Source of the DNA: a bacterium
GTDB lineage: Bacteria > Planctomycetota > Planctomycetia > Gemmatales > Gemmataceae
Assembly (NCBI GenBank): GCA_017308215.1
Contig: JAFKFQ010000237.1
Location: 1-33,116 of the forward strand
Direction of reading: 5' to 3'
DNA length: 33,116 bases
The notes under the pieces are model-generated. The model did not search any database. It was not told where the DNA came from and was given only the letters and a program-made list of their open reading frames with translations. Below, piece after piece: positions 6,284 through 14,427 of the stretch. Position 1 is the first letter of the stretch. Every line of letters starts with the position of its first letter. Both the position numbers and the translations under genes were made by a program.

Positions 6284-8578
6284 TCACCGGTCGGCGTCGA
6301 GTACCTCGCGGACCTTCCGGGCCAGTGCGGCCGGGGTGAACGGCTTTTGCAAGAAGTGGACCGTGTCCTGCTCCACCCCGTTCCGGACGACGGCGTCGTC
6401 CGTGTATCCGGACGTGTAAAGCACCCGTAGCCCCGGCGCGACCGCACGCAGCCGGTCGACCAGTTCCCGGCCGCCCATCCCTGGCATCACCACGTCCGTC
6501 ACCAGGAGGTCCACTGCAGCCCCGCCCACGACGGCCGCCATCGCCTGCTCCCCGGTCGCCCCCACGACCACGTCGTACCCTGCTGCCCGGAGAACCCGGG
6601 CGGTCAGCCCCCGCACCTCGTCGTCGTCCTCCACCAAGAGCACCCGCTCAGTCCCCCGCGCCGGGGCCTCGGCGTGGGGCGGCCGCTCGCCCGAGGGCGG
6701 CGCGGCTGTGTCGGCCACCGGGATGTAGACCCGGAACGTCGTTCCGGAGCCCTCCGCGCTTTCGACCTCGGTGTGCCCGCCGCTCTGCCGGACAATGCCG
6801 TACACCGTCGCCAGCCCGAGGCCGGTCCCCTCGCCCAGCCCTTTGGTGGTGAAGAACGGCTCGAAGATGCGGGCCTTCACCTCGTCGGACATCCCGCACC
6901 CGGTGTCCGCCACTTCCAGCAGCGCGTACCGCCCGGCCCGCACCTCCGCCCCGTCCGACGCCTGCCCCGCGTCCCTACGGACCTCGCGAGTCCGGACGGC
7001 CACACGCCCCCCGGCCGGCATGGCGTCCCGGGCGTTGACGGCCAGGTTCATCACCACCTGCGACAACTGGCCGGGGTCGGCCACGACCCGAGCCGGCGCC
7101 GGGTCGAGGGCGAGTTCGAGGTCCTCGCCGATGAGTCGCTTGAGCATGACCCCCAGGTCGGCCACGAGCGCCCCGAGGTCGAGCACCTGGGGGTGCAGCA
7201 TCTGCTTTCGGCCGTAAGCAAGGAGCTGACGGGTCAGGTCGGCCGCCCGCGCGCCGGCCTTGAGGATGTGGTCGAGCAGCGGCCGGGCGGGGTCGCCCGC
7301 CGGGAGTCCGTCCCGGGCGAGTTGGCCGAACCCGGTGATGACGGTCAGGAGGTTGTTAAAATCGTGGGCCACCCCGCCCGCGAGTCGTCCGACCGCTTCC
7401 ATCTTGGCCGCCTGCCGGAGTTGATCTTCGAGTCGGCGGCGCTCGGTCACGTCCTGATACACCCCGAGCACCCCGACCACCCCGCCGGCCGCATCCCGCA
7501 GGGGCACCTTGCTGGTCAGCAGGGTGAGCCGCGCCCCGTCCGGCCGGGTCAGCAACTCCTCCACGTCCAGGGCCGGCTCCCCGGTCTCCATCACCCGCCG
7601 GTCCGCCGCCCGGAACGCCGCCGCCTCGGCCGGGGTGGTGCCCAACTCGATGTCGATTTTGCCGACCACCGCGTCCGGCCCGGGAAGTCCGTGGTTGCGG
7701 GCGAACAGGTCGTTGCACCCGAGGTAGACTGAGTCCCGGTCCTTCCAGAAGACCCCTCCGGGGATGTTGGCGATGACGCCCCGGAGGAGTTGCTCCCGCT
7801 CCCGGAGGGCGTCCTCGGCCCGCCGCCGGTCGGTAATGTCGAGGGCGACCACCAACCGGGCGGGCCGGCCGGAGTACGCGATGTCGTGCGCGGACACCTC
7901 GACCTGCCGGACCGTCCCGTCCCGCCACACGTGCCGCCACACGCGGCCGGAGTTCCACCCGGCCGCCCGCCGGGCGGCGTCGCGGGCCGGCGCCACGTCC
8001 TCGGGCGGGCGGATGTCGGCAATGGTCATGCCGAGGAACTCGTCCCGGGTATACCCGTACCGGGCGACGGCGGCGTCGTTGACCGCCAGGAACCGGAGGG
8101 TGACCGGGTCGAGCACCCACATCGGGTGCGGGTTCGCCTCGAACAGGAGGCGGTACTGGGCCTCGCTCGCCCGCACCGCGCCCTCGGCCCGGCGCTGGTC
8201 GTCGACGTCAGTGCAGGTGCCGACGACCCGGACGACGGAGCCGGCCGCGCCCCGCTCGGGCTGGCCCCGGCTGACGTGCCACCGGTACACCCCGTCGTGC
8301 CGCCGGAACCGGAACACGACCTCGTAGGGCTCGCCGCTCCGGACGGCCGCGAACCACCCGACCCGGGCGGCGTCGAGGTCATCCGGGTGCGTGGTCTCGG
8401 CCCACCCCCGGGCGGCGACCTCGGCGAGCGTCATTCCGGTGTACTCACGCCACCGCCGGTTGACGTACTCGGCCGAGCCATCAGGGCGGGCGACCCAGAC
8501 CATGTGCGGGATGAGTTCGGCGAACGCGAACTGCGGGTTCGTCGGCGGATCAGAGACCGGCTCGGGAGTCGGGGGCAT
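6284..8578 (-). CDS. PAS-domain hybrid histidine kinase with C-terminal receiver (CckA-like architecture)
   Basis: This 764-residue sensor kinase has no membrane segment and should be cytosolic. Domains in order: PAS 1 (~16-130, ELIPHMVWVARPDGSAEYVN), PAS 2 (~138-255, ANPHPMWVLDPVTLRFLAVN), PAS 3 (~262-385, ANIPGGVFWKDRDSVYLGCN), the dimerisation/phosphoacceptor helix with H405 in GGVAHDFNNLLTVITGFGQL, and the ATPase domain with N-box VVMNLAVNARDAMPAGG and G boxes DTGCGMSDE, FEPFFTTK and GEGTGLGLATVYGIV. It ends in a receiver domain with EDDD acidic pocket, phosphoacceptor D695 in VTDVVMP and conserved K745 in QKPF. All catalytic residues are present. The HDFNN H-box and C-terminal receiver are typical of CckA-type hybrids. 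No response regulator or HPt gene lies beside it, so it is an orphan. The ligand sensed by the PAS domains is unknown. Confidence 0.95.
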   Translation of the reverse strand: MPPTPEPVSDPPTNPQFAFAELIPHMVWVARPDGSAEYVNRRWREYTGMTLAEVAARGWAETTHPDDLDAARVGWFAAVRSGEPYEVVFRFRRHDGVYRWHVSRGQPERGAAGSVVRVVGTCTDVDDQRRAEGAVRASEAQYRLLFEANPHPMWVLDPVTLRFLAVNDAAVARYGYTRDEFLGMTIADIRPPEDVAPARDAARRAAGWNSGRVWRHVWRDGTVRQVEVSAHDIAYSGRPARLVVALDITDRRRAEDALREREQLLRGVIANIPGGVFWKDRDSVYLGCNDLFARNHGLPGPDAVVGKIDIELGTTPAEAAAFRAADRRVMETGEPALDVEELLTRPDGARLTLLTSKVPLRDAAGGVVGVLGVYQDVTERRRLEDQLRQAAKMEAVGRLAGGVAHDFNNLLTVITGFGQLARDGLPAGDPARPLLDHILKAGARAADLTRQLLAYGRKQMLHPQVLDLGALVADLGVMLKRLIGEDLELALDPAPARVVADPGQLSQVVMNLAVNARDAMPAGGRVAVRTREVRRDAGQASDGAEVRAGRYALLEVADTGCGMSDEVKARIFEPFFTTKGLGEGTGLGLATVYGIVRQSGGHTEVESAEGSGTTFRVYIPVADTAAPPSGERPPHAEAPARGTERVLLVEDDDEVRGLTARVLRAAGYDVVVGATGEQAMAAVVGGAAVDLLVTDVVMPGMGGRELVDRLRAVAPGLRVLYTSGYTDDAVVRNGVEQDTVHFLQKPFTPAALARKVREVLDADR

Positions 8579-9091
8579 CGTTGACTACCGGCGGGAGAAG
8601 GGCGGGCGGTCGCGCGCACCGGCTCGCAGCGAGTCTCCAGTGGAGTCTAACCGTCGTCGGACCGAGCGCAAACCGCGTGAACAAAAAACACACTCAAGGG
8701 TCGGCGATAGATCAGCACTATTGCCCACATGACTGACGACCCCTTTCGGCGGCGGGTCCCGCAGACGAAGGCGACCACCGCCACCCCCGGTGCACCAAGA
8801 CTTCTACGGGCCGGGCGAAGCGGGTCACGGCGTGACCGGCGTAAGGTCCCCGAGTCACGACGTGGCCTCCGCGGCCGGCATCTCACCGTACTACGCGACC
8901 GCTTCGCGGGTTCACGGTATCGCCAGGTGGTGCTGTGCGGGTGGCAGCGGAGCGACGGGTCGTGCGGCTCGAAACGGCCGACGCGGCGGATACTCCGCCC
9001 GAGGGGACACGCCAGGGGACAGTCGTTCACCACCACCGGCCGATGGAGGACGGGTGCACGGCGGCACCGTTCCACCACGAGGGCTACGGGC
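8579..9091. other. Gene-free stretch between divergent kinase and RdgC-like genes
   Basis: No frame shows convincing protein sequence: the plus frame open through here is Arg/Ser-rich before the real start at 9092. The only structure seen is the second copy of the direct repeat at 8822-8864. The AT-richer segment near 8680-8730 is the likeliest place for promoters, but I cannot name hexamers. Confidence 0.5.
8822..8864 (+). repeat. Direct repeat copy 2, with perfect 7-1-7 palindrome
   Basis: The block begins GGGTCACGGCGTGACCGGCG and matches copy 1 (6205-6247) at 26 of its first 28 bases. Here the palindrome is perfect: GGTCACG-G-CGTGACC at 8823-8837. It lies 244 bp upstream of the kinase start and 228 bp upstream of the RdgC-like start. 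Confidence 0.6.
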
Positions 9092-10255
9092 ATGGGGTTC
9101 TTCGCCGGTCGGGTCTCCTTCCTCCGCTTCGCCGTCCAGGCCGACGCCCCGCGGGCGTTCGGGGACGAACACCTCGACCAGCTCCGCGAGCACGCCGCCG
9201 GCAAGCAGGCCGCCGCCACCGCCGACGGCGTCGAGGCCGGGTGGGCTGCCGGGAAGTCCGTCCTCGACCTGAGTTTCGACCTCGCCAAGAACGTCATCAA
9301 CGACTGCCTGACGTTCGACCTCCGGGTCGACACCGACAAGCTCCCCGGCGACCTGCTCAAGGCGTACTACGAGGCGGACCTCGCTGCTCTCGCCCGCGAG
9401 AACCCGAGTGGGTTCGCCTCGGCCCGGCAGAAGAAGGAGGCGAAGGAGAGTTCGCGCGAGCGGCTGGAGCACGAGGCCCGGGACGGCCGGTACAAGAAGC
9501 GGAAGTGCTCCCCGGTGCTGTGGGACCGGCACGGCAACGAGGTCCTGTTCGGGGCGACCTCGTCGTCCCAGGCGGACCGCCTTTCGGACCTGTTCGGGCG
9601 GACGTTCGGGGGCGGGCTGGAACTCGTCACCGCCGGCCGCCGGGCCGAGGTGCTCGCCGCCCAGTTCGGGCTGACCGGGGCGGCCGAGGCCCCGTCCCGG
9701 TTCGTGGCGGATGCCGGGGATGAGGTGGCGTGGGTGCCCGGGGGCGGGCCGGCCGACTTCCTCGGCAACGAGTTCCTCCTGTGGCTGTGGTTCCTCACCG
9801 ACCGGGACGCCGACACGTTGGACCTCGCGGACAACAGCGAGGTGACGCTGATGCCGGCCCGGACGCTGACCCTGGCCTGCCCCCGCGGGGTGACCGGGAC
9901 CGGGACACTGGCCAGTGAGGGGCCGACGCGACTCCCCGAAGCGCGACGAGCGGCCCAGGCCGGGAAGTTGCCCCGGAAGATGGGGCTGACGCTCGTCCGG
10001 CACGACCAGCAGTACGAGTTGACCCTACACGCCGAGACCCTTGCCGTTGGCTCCTGCAAGATGCCGGACCTCCCGGAGGACGTGACCGACGCCCGTGCTA
10101 AGCTGGACGAGCGGGCATCCCAGGTGCGCGAGCTGGTGGAAACGCTCGACCTGCTGTACGGCCGATTCCTCGCGGTGCGGCTGTCGGCCGACTGGGCGGG
10201 CGAGTTGGAGCGGGTGCGGCGGTGGCTGATCCACGCAGATAGGCAAGCGGCCTGA
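9092..10255 (+). CDS. RdgC-like recombination-associated protein
   Basis: The 387-residue product starts MGFFAGRVSFLRFAV and is cytosolic, with no signal. Order and spacing recall RdgC, a ring-shaped double-stranded-DNA-binding protein that limits RecA function: an N-terminal strand-rich region, a GW motif (GVEAGWAAGKSVLD, ~45-60), a charged helix of Lys/Arg/Glu (ARQKKEAKESSRERLEHEAR, ~110-130), the strand VLWDRHGNEVLFGATSS followed by a helix (SQADRLSDLFGRTFG), and a conserved-looking core DFLGNEFLLWLWFLTD and GPTRLPEARRAAQAGKLPRK. GKLPRKMGLTLVRHDQQYEL corresponds in place to the central GK-V segment of RdgC. Similarity to proteobacterial RdgC is low, so the call is tentative. GAGGG at 9079-9083 and the start of recognisable protein favour ATG 9092 over upstream starts. 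Confidence 0.55.
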   Translation: MGFFAGRVSFLRFAVQADAPRAFGDEHLDQLREHAAGKQAAATADGVEAGWAAGKSVLDLSFDLAKNVINDCLTFDLRVDTDKLPGDLLKAYYEADLAALARENPSGFASARQKKEAKESSRERLEHEARDGRYKKRKCSPVLWDRHGNEVLFGATSSSQADRLSDLFGRTFGGGLELVTAGRRAEVLAAQFGLTGAAEAPSRFVADAGDEVAWVPGGGPADFLGNEFLLWLWFLTDRDADTLDLADNSEVTLMPARTLTLACPRGVTGTGTLASEGPTRLPEARRAAQAGKLPRKMGLTLVRHDQQYELTLHAETLAVGSCKMPDLPEDVTDARAKLDERASQVRELVETLDLLYGRFLAVRLSADWAGELERVRRWLIHADRQAA

Positions 10256-10349
10256 AAGCGCCACGGAGGTCGAGCCCCTTCGAGGGCCGGACAAGGCGGC
10301 ACCACCGCGGGGCCGTCGAGGCGGTTCGCATGCCACCTCCCTGCTAGGT

Positions 10350-10448
10350 CTACAGCCTGGCTGCCCACCGCCCCGGCGCCGCCAGCGCGGCGACAACCGG
10401 GAGTACGGCGACCAGAACCCACACGACCCGTCGGCAGCAGGACATCAT
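10350..10448 (-). CDS. Candidate 32-residue membrane peptide
   Basis: Two consecutive ATG codons begin at 10448 after a strong ribosome site (GGAAGGAG at 10452-10459). The peptide is MMSCCRR, then one hydrophobic helix (VVWVLVAVLPVVAALAAP), then a basic tail GRWAARL ending in TAG. Positive residues at both ends and a single ~18-residue helix fit a small inner-membrane protein. I know no homologue. Another ATG with GGGAGG in front of it follows at 10331 on the same strand, but that frame runs antisense into the RdgC-like gene and looks non-coding. Confidence 0.35.
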   Translation of the reverse strand: MMSCCRRVVWVLVAVLPVVAALAAPGRWAARL

Positions 10449-10505
10449 TGGCTCCTTCCGTCGACGTGTAGCGACAGGCCAATCACCCACCGCACCAGTG
10501 TAACC

Positions 10506-10535
10506 CCGCGCCCCGGTGTCGTCACCGGGGCGCGG
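10506..10535. terminator. Strong hairpin, 13-bp perfect stem
   Basis: Arms CCGCGCCCCGGTG (10506-10518) and CACCGGGGCGCGG (10523-10535) pair perfectly around a TCGT loop. No T-run follows on either strand, so it is terminator-like at most; it could also be an RNA structure just upstream of the small peptide gene on the minus strand. Confidence 0.45.
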
Positions 10536-10853
10536 CCGGGCGGCGGTGGGTGGTCACCGGGTGGGGCGGGCGTGGGGGAACCCGCCGTGCCCGTGCATGC
10601 ACGCCGACCCGGTGGTCGCGGACGGCCCACCGGACGAGTCCCGGGCCGTCCGCGGCGGGTTGTCCTTCGACGAGGGGGCCGACATCGACACCGAGCGGGG
10701 GCGGCCGGCGGCCGCTGCCTTCCGGTGACGGCCGGGGCAGGGCTGGGTCACCACCGGACGTCGGAGCCCGGCCGCCCACCCCGCGTTCCATAGGGTATTG
10801 CCTTCGCCGGGACCATTCCCACCCACCGCACCCGGCCCAACCGAAAGGTCGTC
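10536..10853. other. Gene-free stretch upstream of the GlcG/HbpS gene
   Basis: I see no convincing coding sequence. Open frames here are Arg/Pro/Gly-rich and lack ribosome sites. It should hold the promoter of the secreted GlcG/HbpS-like gene, but no clear hexamers stand out. Confidence 0.4.
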
Positions 10854-11606
10854 ATGCCGCTCTCCCGCATCGCGCTCGTGTCGGTCGCCCTCGCCGCCGG
10901 GGCGCCGGTCGCGTCCGCCCAGGAGCCGCCGCTCGCCCAGGAGCCGCCGCTGGTCACCCGGAACCGCGTGCAGCTGAACCTGGCGGGGGCCGAAGCCGTG
11001 CTGGCCGCGGCCCAGAAGAAGGCGGCGGCGCTGGGGCTGCGGTGCAACGTCGCGGTGGTCGACGACGGCGGGCACCTGCTGGCGTTCGCCCGGATGGACG
11101 GGGCGCGGCCGGCGAGCGTGAACACCGCCCTGATCAAGGCGGTGTCGGCCGCCACCTTCCGCCAGGAGACCGGCCCGCTCCCGGCCAAGGGCGAGCCCGA
11201 CCTGCACCTGAGCCTGTCCCTCCAGGCGGCGAGCGGCGGCCGGGTGACGACGCTCAAGGGCGGGGTGCCGGTCGTGATCGACGGGCAGGTGGTGGGCGGG
11301 GTCGGGGTCGGCGGCGGGACCGGCGAGCAGGACGCCGAGGTGGCGAAGGCCGGCATCCAGGCCCTGCTCGACGCGCTGCGCGACGGAACATCCCGGTGGG
11401 CGGGGGCCGGTCGCCGGTGCCGGCGGTGCTCCTGGGCCGACAAAGTCCGGGGCGGGAATCGCGTCGGACGTCGCAAGCCTCCGGTGCCTCGACCCGTACA
11501 ATCCCGGATTCGGCCTTCGCGGGACGCGGGAGAAGTCGATGGACGCGCGGCTGTGGGCCTATCTGCAACGCATCCTGACCGCCCGGGTGTACGACGTGGC
11601 GGTTGA
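10854..11606 (+). CDS. Secreted GlcG/HbpS-family (DUF336) haem/cofactor-binding protein with extended C-terminus
   Basis: A Sec signal peptide (MPLSRIALVSVALAAG, cleavage after ASA) precedes a short repeat AQEPPL-AQEPPL and a full GlcG/HbpS domain (~residues 38-180). Family marks are AVVDDGGHLLAFARMDGA, NTALIKAVSAATF and GGVPVVIDGQVVGGVGVGGG, ending EVAKAGIQALLDALRD. Relatives bind haem or corrinoid-like cofactors or occur with glycolate genes; the ligand here is unknown. The domain should end near residue 181, at about 11390. Instead the frame runs a further ~68 residues of Arg/Pro-rich sequence and ends at 11606, 68 bp inside the next gene (ilvA, start 11539). The extension has no family features, so the ancestral stop was probably lost by mutation. 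The frame and domain are certain; the C-terminus is doubtful. Confidence 0.85.
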   Translation: MPLSRIALVSVALAAGAPVASAQEPPLAQEPPLVTRNRVQLNLAGAEAVLAAAQKKAAALGLRCNVAVVDDGGHLLAFARMDGARPASVNTALIKAVSAATFRQETGPLPAKGEPDLHLSLSLQAASGGRVTTLKGGVPVVIDGQVVGGVGVGGGTGEQDAEVAKAGIQALLDALRDGTSRWAGAGRRCRRCSWADKVRGGNRVGRRKPPVPRPVQSRIRPSRDAGEVDGRAAVGLSATHPDRPGVRRGG

Positions 11607-13053
11607 GACGCCGCTCGACCGCGCGGAGAAGCTCTCGGCCCGGCTCGGCACCCCGGTGTGGCTGAAGCGGGAGGACACCCAGCCGGTGTTCAGCTTCAAG
11701 CTCCGCGGGGCGTACAACAAGATGGCCCGCCTGCCCGCGGACCGGCTGGCCCGCGGGGTGATCTGCGCGTCCGCCGGGAACCACGCCCAGGGCGTCGCCC
11801 TGAGCGCCCGGCGGCTCGGGTGCCGGGCCGTCGTCGTCATGCCGGTCACCACCCCCCGGCTCAAGTCCGACGCCGTCCGCGGGCTCGGGGCCGAGGTCGT
11901 CCTCCACGGCGACAGCTACTCCGACGCCTACCTCCACGCGGCCGAACTCGGCACGGCCGGCGGCCTCACCTTCGTCCACCCCTTCGACGACCCCGACGTG
12001 ATCGCCGGCCAGGGCACGGTCGGGATGGAGATCCTCCGCCAGCACCAGGGGCCGCTACACGCCGTGTTCGTCGCGGTCGGGGGCGGCGGGCTACTCGCCG
12101 GGGTGGCCGCCTACGTCAAGGCGGTGCGCCCCGAGGTGAAGGTGATCGGGGTGCAGATGGCCGACTCCGACGCGATGCTCCGCTCGGTCCGCGCCGGGGA
12201 GCGGGTGCGGCTGGACGACGTGGGGCTGTTCTCCGACGGGACGGCGGTCAAGCAGGTGGGGGAGGAGACGTTCCGCCTGGTCCGGGATCTGGCCGACGGG
12301 TTCGTCGTGGTCGACACCGACGCGGTGTGCGCCGCCATCAAGGACGTGTTCGAGGACACCCGCAGCATCCTGGAGCCGGCCGGGGCGATGGGGGTCGCGG
12401 CGGCCAAGCAGTACGCCGCCGAGCACTCGCTGCGGGACGCGCCGCTCGTCGCCGTCGCGTGCGGGGCGAACATGAACTTCGACCGGCTGCGGTTCGTGGC
12501 CGAGCGGGCGGAGGCGGGCGAGGGCCGGGAGGCGCTGTTCGCGGTCACCATCCCGGAGGAGCGGGGCAGCTTCCGCCGGCTGTGCGACGTGGTCGGCCGG
12601 CGGAGCGTGACCGAGTTCAACTACCGCATCTCCGACGCACGGGTGGCGCACGTGTTCGTCGGCCTGGCCGTGGCCGACCGGGGCGAGGCGGCCGCGATCG
12701 GCCGGGCGTTCGCCGGCGCCGGGTTCGACGCACTGGATCTGACGGGCGACGACCTGGCGAAGGACCACGTGCGGCACATGGTCGGCGGGCCGAGCCCACT
12801 GGCCGGCGGCGAGCGGGCGTACCGGTTCCAGTTCCCGGAGCGGCCGGGGGCGCTCGTCAAGTTCCTGGCGAGCATGCACCCGGGCTGGAACATCAGCCTG
12901 TTCCACTACCGCAACCAGGGGGCGGACCACGGCCGCATCCTGGTCGGCGTGCAGGCGCCCGACGCGGCCGCGTTCCGGGCGTTCGCCGACACCCTGGGCT
13001 ACCCGTGGGCCGACGAGACGGAGAACCCCGCCTACCGCCTGTTCCTGCGCTGA
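11539..13053 (+). CDS. ilvA: Threonine dehydratase, biosynthetic (two ACT-like domains)
   Basis: IlvA deaminates L-threonine to 2-oxobutanoate with pyridoxal phosphate, the first committed step to isoleucine, in the cytosol. The 504-residue length matches the long, regulated biosynthetic form. The start MDARLWAYLQRILTARVYDV is typical. The PLP lysine is K54 in FSFKLRGAYNK, the Asn-containing loop is SAGNHAQG, and the phosphate loop is GGGGL at 181-185. Two C-terminal ACT-like regulatory domains follow (~330-400, FAVTIPEERGSFRRLCDVVG; ~427-500, YRFQFPERPGALVKFLASMH), which in this family bind isoleucine and valine. GGAGAAG lies just upstream of the ATG at 11539. The gene begins inside the overlong end of the GlcG/HbpS gene. 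No other ilv genes are near. Confidence 0.96.
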   Translation: MDARLWAYLQRILTARVYDVAVETPLDRAEKLSARLGTPVWLKREDTQPVFSFKLRGAYNKMARLPADRLARGVICASAGNHAQGVALSARRLGCRAVVVMPVTTPRLKSDAVRGLGAEVVLHGDSYSDAYLHAAELGTAGGLTFVHPFDDPDVIAGQGTVGMEILRQHQGPLHAVFVAVGGGGLLAGVAAYVKAVRPEVKVIGVQMADSDAMLRSVRAGERVRLDDVGLFSDGTAVKQVGEETFRLVRDLADGFVVVDTDAVCAAIKDVFEDTRSILEPAGAMGVAAAKQYAAEHSLRDAPLVAVACGANMNFDRLRFVAERAEAGEGREALFAVTIPEERGSFRRLCDVVGRRSVTEFNYRISDARVAHVFVGLAVADRGEAAAIGRAFAGAGFDALDLTGDDLAKDHVRHMVGGPSPLAGGERAYRFQFPERPGALVKFLASMHPGWNISLFHYRNQGADHGRILVGVQAPDAAAFRAFADTLGYPWADETENPAYRLFLR

Positions 13054-13271
13054 CCGGCCCGCTCCTCCCGCACGCCCCGGCGGCGTGGCCGGTTGTGCCG
13101 GTGCGGTACCCGACGGCCGCCTGGTCGTAGGGGCACGCCGCGCACGTGTACGTCCCGGGGCGAGGAGGCGAATCTGGGGCCGGTCGTGGTAAGCTCCTCG
13201 GTAGGGCGGGGGCGCTATTCCCACGGTCCGCCCGCGGCTGGCATCCGGTCTTTCGGCGAGGGAGGCGAGAC
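13054..13271. other. Short gap between ilvA and the GNAT gene
   Basis: No gene is supported. A minus-strand frame reads TYTCAACPYDQ, with a CxxC-like look, but lacks a start, ribosome site or continuation. Confidence 0.4.
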
Positions 13272-13865
13272 GTGAACGAAGTCGCTTGTACGATCCGTCG
13301 AGCCGTCCCGGCGGACGCGGAACCGCTCGCGGAGCTGGCGGCCCGCACGTTCCGCGACACGTTTGAAGCGGACAACCGGCCGGAGGACATGGCCGAACAC
13401 CTGGCCCGGTCGTACGGCCCGGCCCGGCAACTCGCCGAGATCACGTCGGCCGACGTCGTCACGCTCCTGGCCCGTTGCGGCGGACCGGCTGCGTTCGCCC
13501 AGTTGCGGCACGGGAACGCACCGGGGTGCGTGACCTCGCCCCGGCCGATCGAACTCTGGCGGTTCTACGTGGACCGGGCCTGGCACGGCCGCGGGGTCGC
13601 CGGCCGGCTGATGCACGCGGTCCTCGGCGAGGCCGCGGCGGAGGGGGCGGGGGCAGTCTGGCTGGGCGTGTGGGAGCGCAACCCGCGGGCCTCTGCGTTC
13701 TACCGCAAGTACGGCTTCGTGGACGTCGGCGCGCAGGAGTTTCGCCTCGGGGCCGACGTGCAGACCGATCGGGTCATGGTGCGGGGACTCGTGCCCCCGC
13801 CGGGCGCCGAACCCGCTGCCGCACCCGGCCGCGGCCTCGACGACAAATCCGAGTCGCGCGCCTGA
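13272..13865 (+). CDS. GNAT-family N-acetyltransferase
   Basis: This 197-residue cytosolic protein has the GNAT fold: IRRAVPADAEPLAELAARTF at the N-terminus, the acetyl-CoA motif A region ELWRFYVDRAWHGRGVAGRL (R/Q-x-x-G-x-G/A pattern WHGRGVA) near residues 95-115, VWLGVWERNPRASAFYRKYG for motif B and FVDVGAQEFRLG at the end of the domain. The last ~25 residues are a loose Pro/Ala tail. RimI-type or small-molecule acetylation cannot be told apart from sequence. I chose GTG 13272 because GGGAGG lies 7 bp upstream and the fold begins directly after it; the in-frame start at 13146 would add 42 low-quality residues. The tautomerase gene follows 62 bp downstream, possibly cotranscribed. Confidence 0.9.
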   Translation: MNEVACTIRRAVPADAEPLAELAARTFRDTFEADNRPEDMAEHLARSYGPARQLAEITSADVVTLLARCGGPAAFAQLRHGNAPGCVTSPRPIELWRFYVDRAWHGRGVAGRLMHAVLGEAAAEGAGAVWLGVWERNPRASAFYRKYGFVDVGAQEFRLGADVQTDRVMVRGLVPPPGAEPAAAPGRGLDDKSESRA

Positions 13866-13927
13866 CGCGGGCCGCGGCAACTGGGCGGTCTGCTCGGCCG
13901 CCCGCAACTCGTGACGGAGGTGCGCCG

Positions 13928-14302
13928 GTGCCCCATTTCGTGCTGGAGTGCTCGGAGTCGGTCCTCGGCCTGACGGACCCCGGCGGGCTGATGCGGGCGG
14001 TCTACGCGGCGGCGGAGTCGACCGGCCTGTTCGCGCGGGGCGGCGTCGGCGGGATCAAGGTCCGCATCAACCCGTACCGGTACGCCCTCAACGTGGACGC
14101 CCACGAGCACTTCGTCCACGTCTTCGCGCACGTCATGGAGGGCCGCACCCGCGAGCAGAAGAAGGACCTCTCGGAGCGGGTGGTCCGCGCGATCCGGGCA
14201 CTCCTCCCGGGGGTCGAGATCATCGCGGTAAACGTGGCGGACTTCGAGCGGGCGACGTACTGCAACGCCCCGATGGTCCACCCCGACGGCGCCCCCGGCT
14301 GA
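13928..14302 (+). CDS. 5-carboxymethyl-2-hydroxymuconate isomerase-like tautomerase
   Basis: The 124-residue product matches the CHMI (HpaF-like) group of the tautomerase superfamily in length and layout. It starts MPHFVLECSESVL, so Pro2 is in place as the catalytic N-terminal proline after Met removal. The middle has KVRINPYRYALNVDAHEHFV and HVMEGRTREQKKDLSERVV, and the end has VEIIAVNVADFERATYCNAP. The classical enzyme isomerises an intermediate of homoprotocatechuate breakdown; no other genes of that pathway are near, so the physiological substrate is uncertain. GTG 13928 is supported by GGAGGT 7 bp upstream and by the Pro2 rule. Confidence 0.85.
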   Translation: MPHFVLECSESVLGLTDPGGLMRAVYAAAESTGLFARGGVGGIKVRINPYRYALNVDAHEHFVHVFAHVMEGRTREQKKDLSERVVRAIRALLPGVEIIAVNVADFERATYCNAPMVHPDGAPG

Positions 14303-14427
14303 GGCCGGTCCCGGCGGTGGGGCCGGCACATCGGCGCACCACCCGGTGGGAATGCGCCGGCGCGGAGTCGAGCACAGGCCGGGTCGACCCCGCGGAGGAC
14401 GCCAACAGCAACCGCGGTACCTTCGGG

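Noticed and set aside
8729..9091. N-terminal extension of the RdgC-like gene
   Set aside because: Composition is Arg/Ser/Thr-rich and crosses the direct repeat; the ATG at 9092 with a ribosome site starts recognisable protein.
10098..10331. Minus-strand frame with GGGAGG before its ATG
   Set aside because: It runs antisense into the RdgC-like gene and has no protein-like features beyond the first residues.
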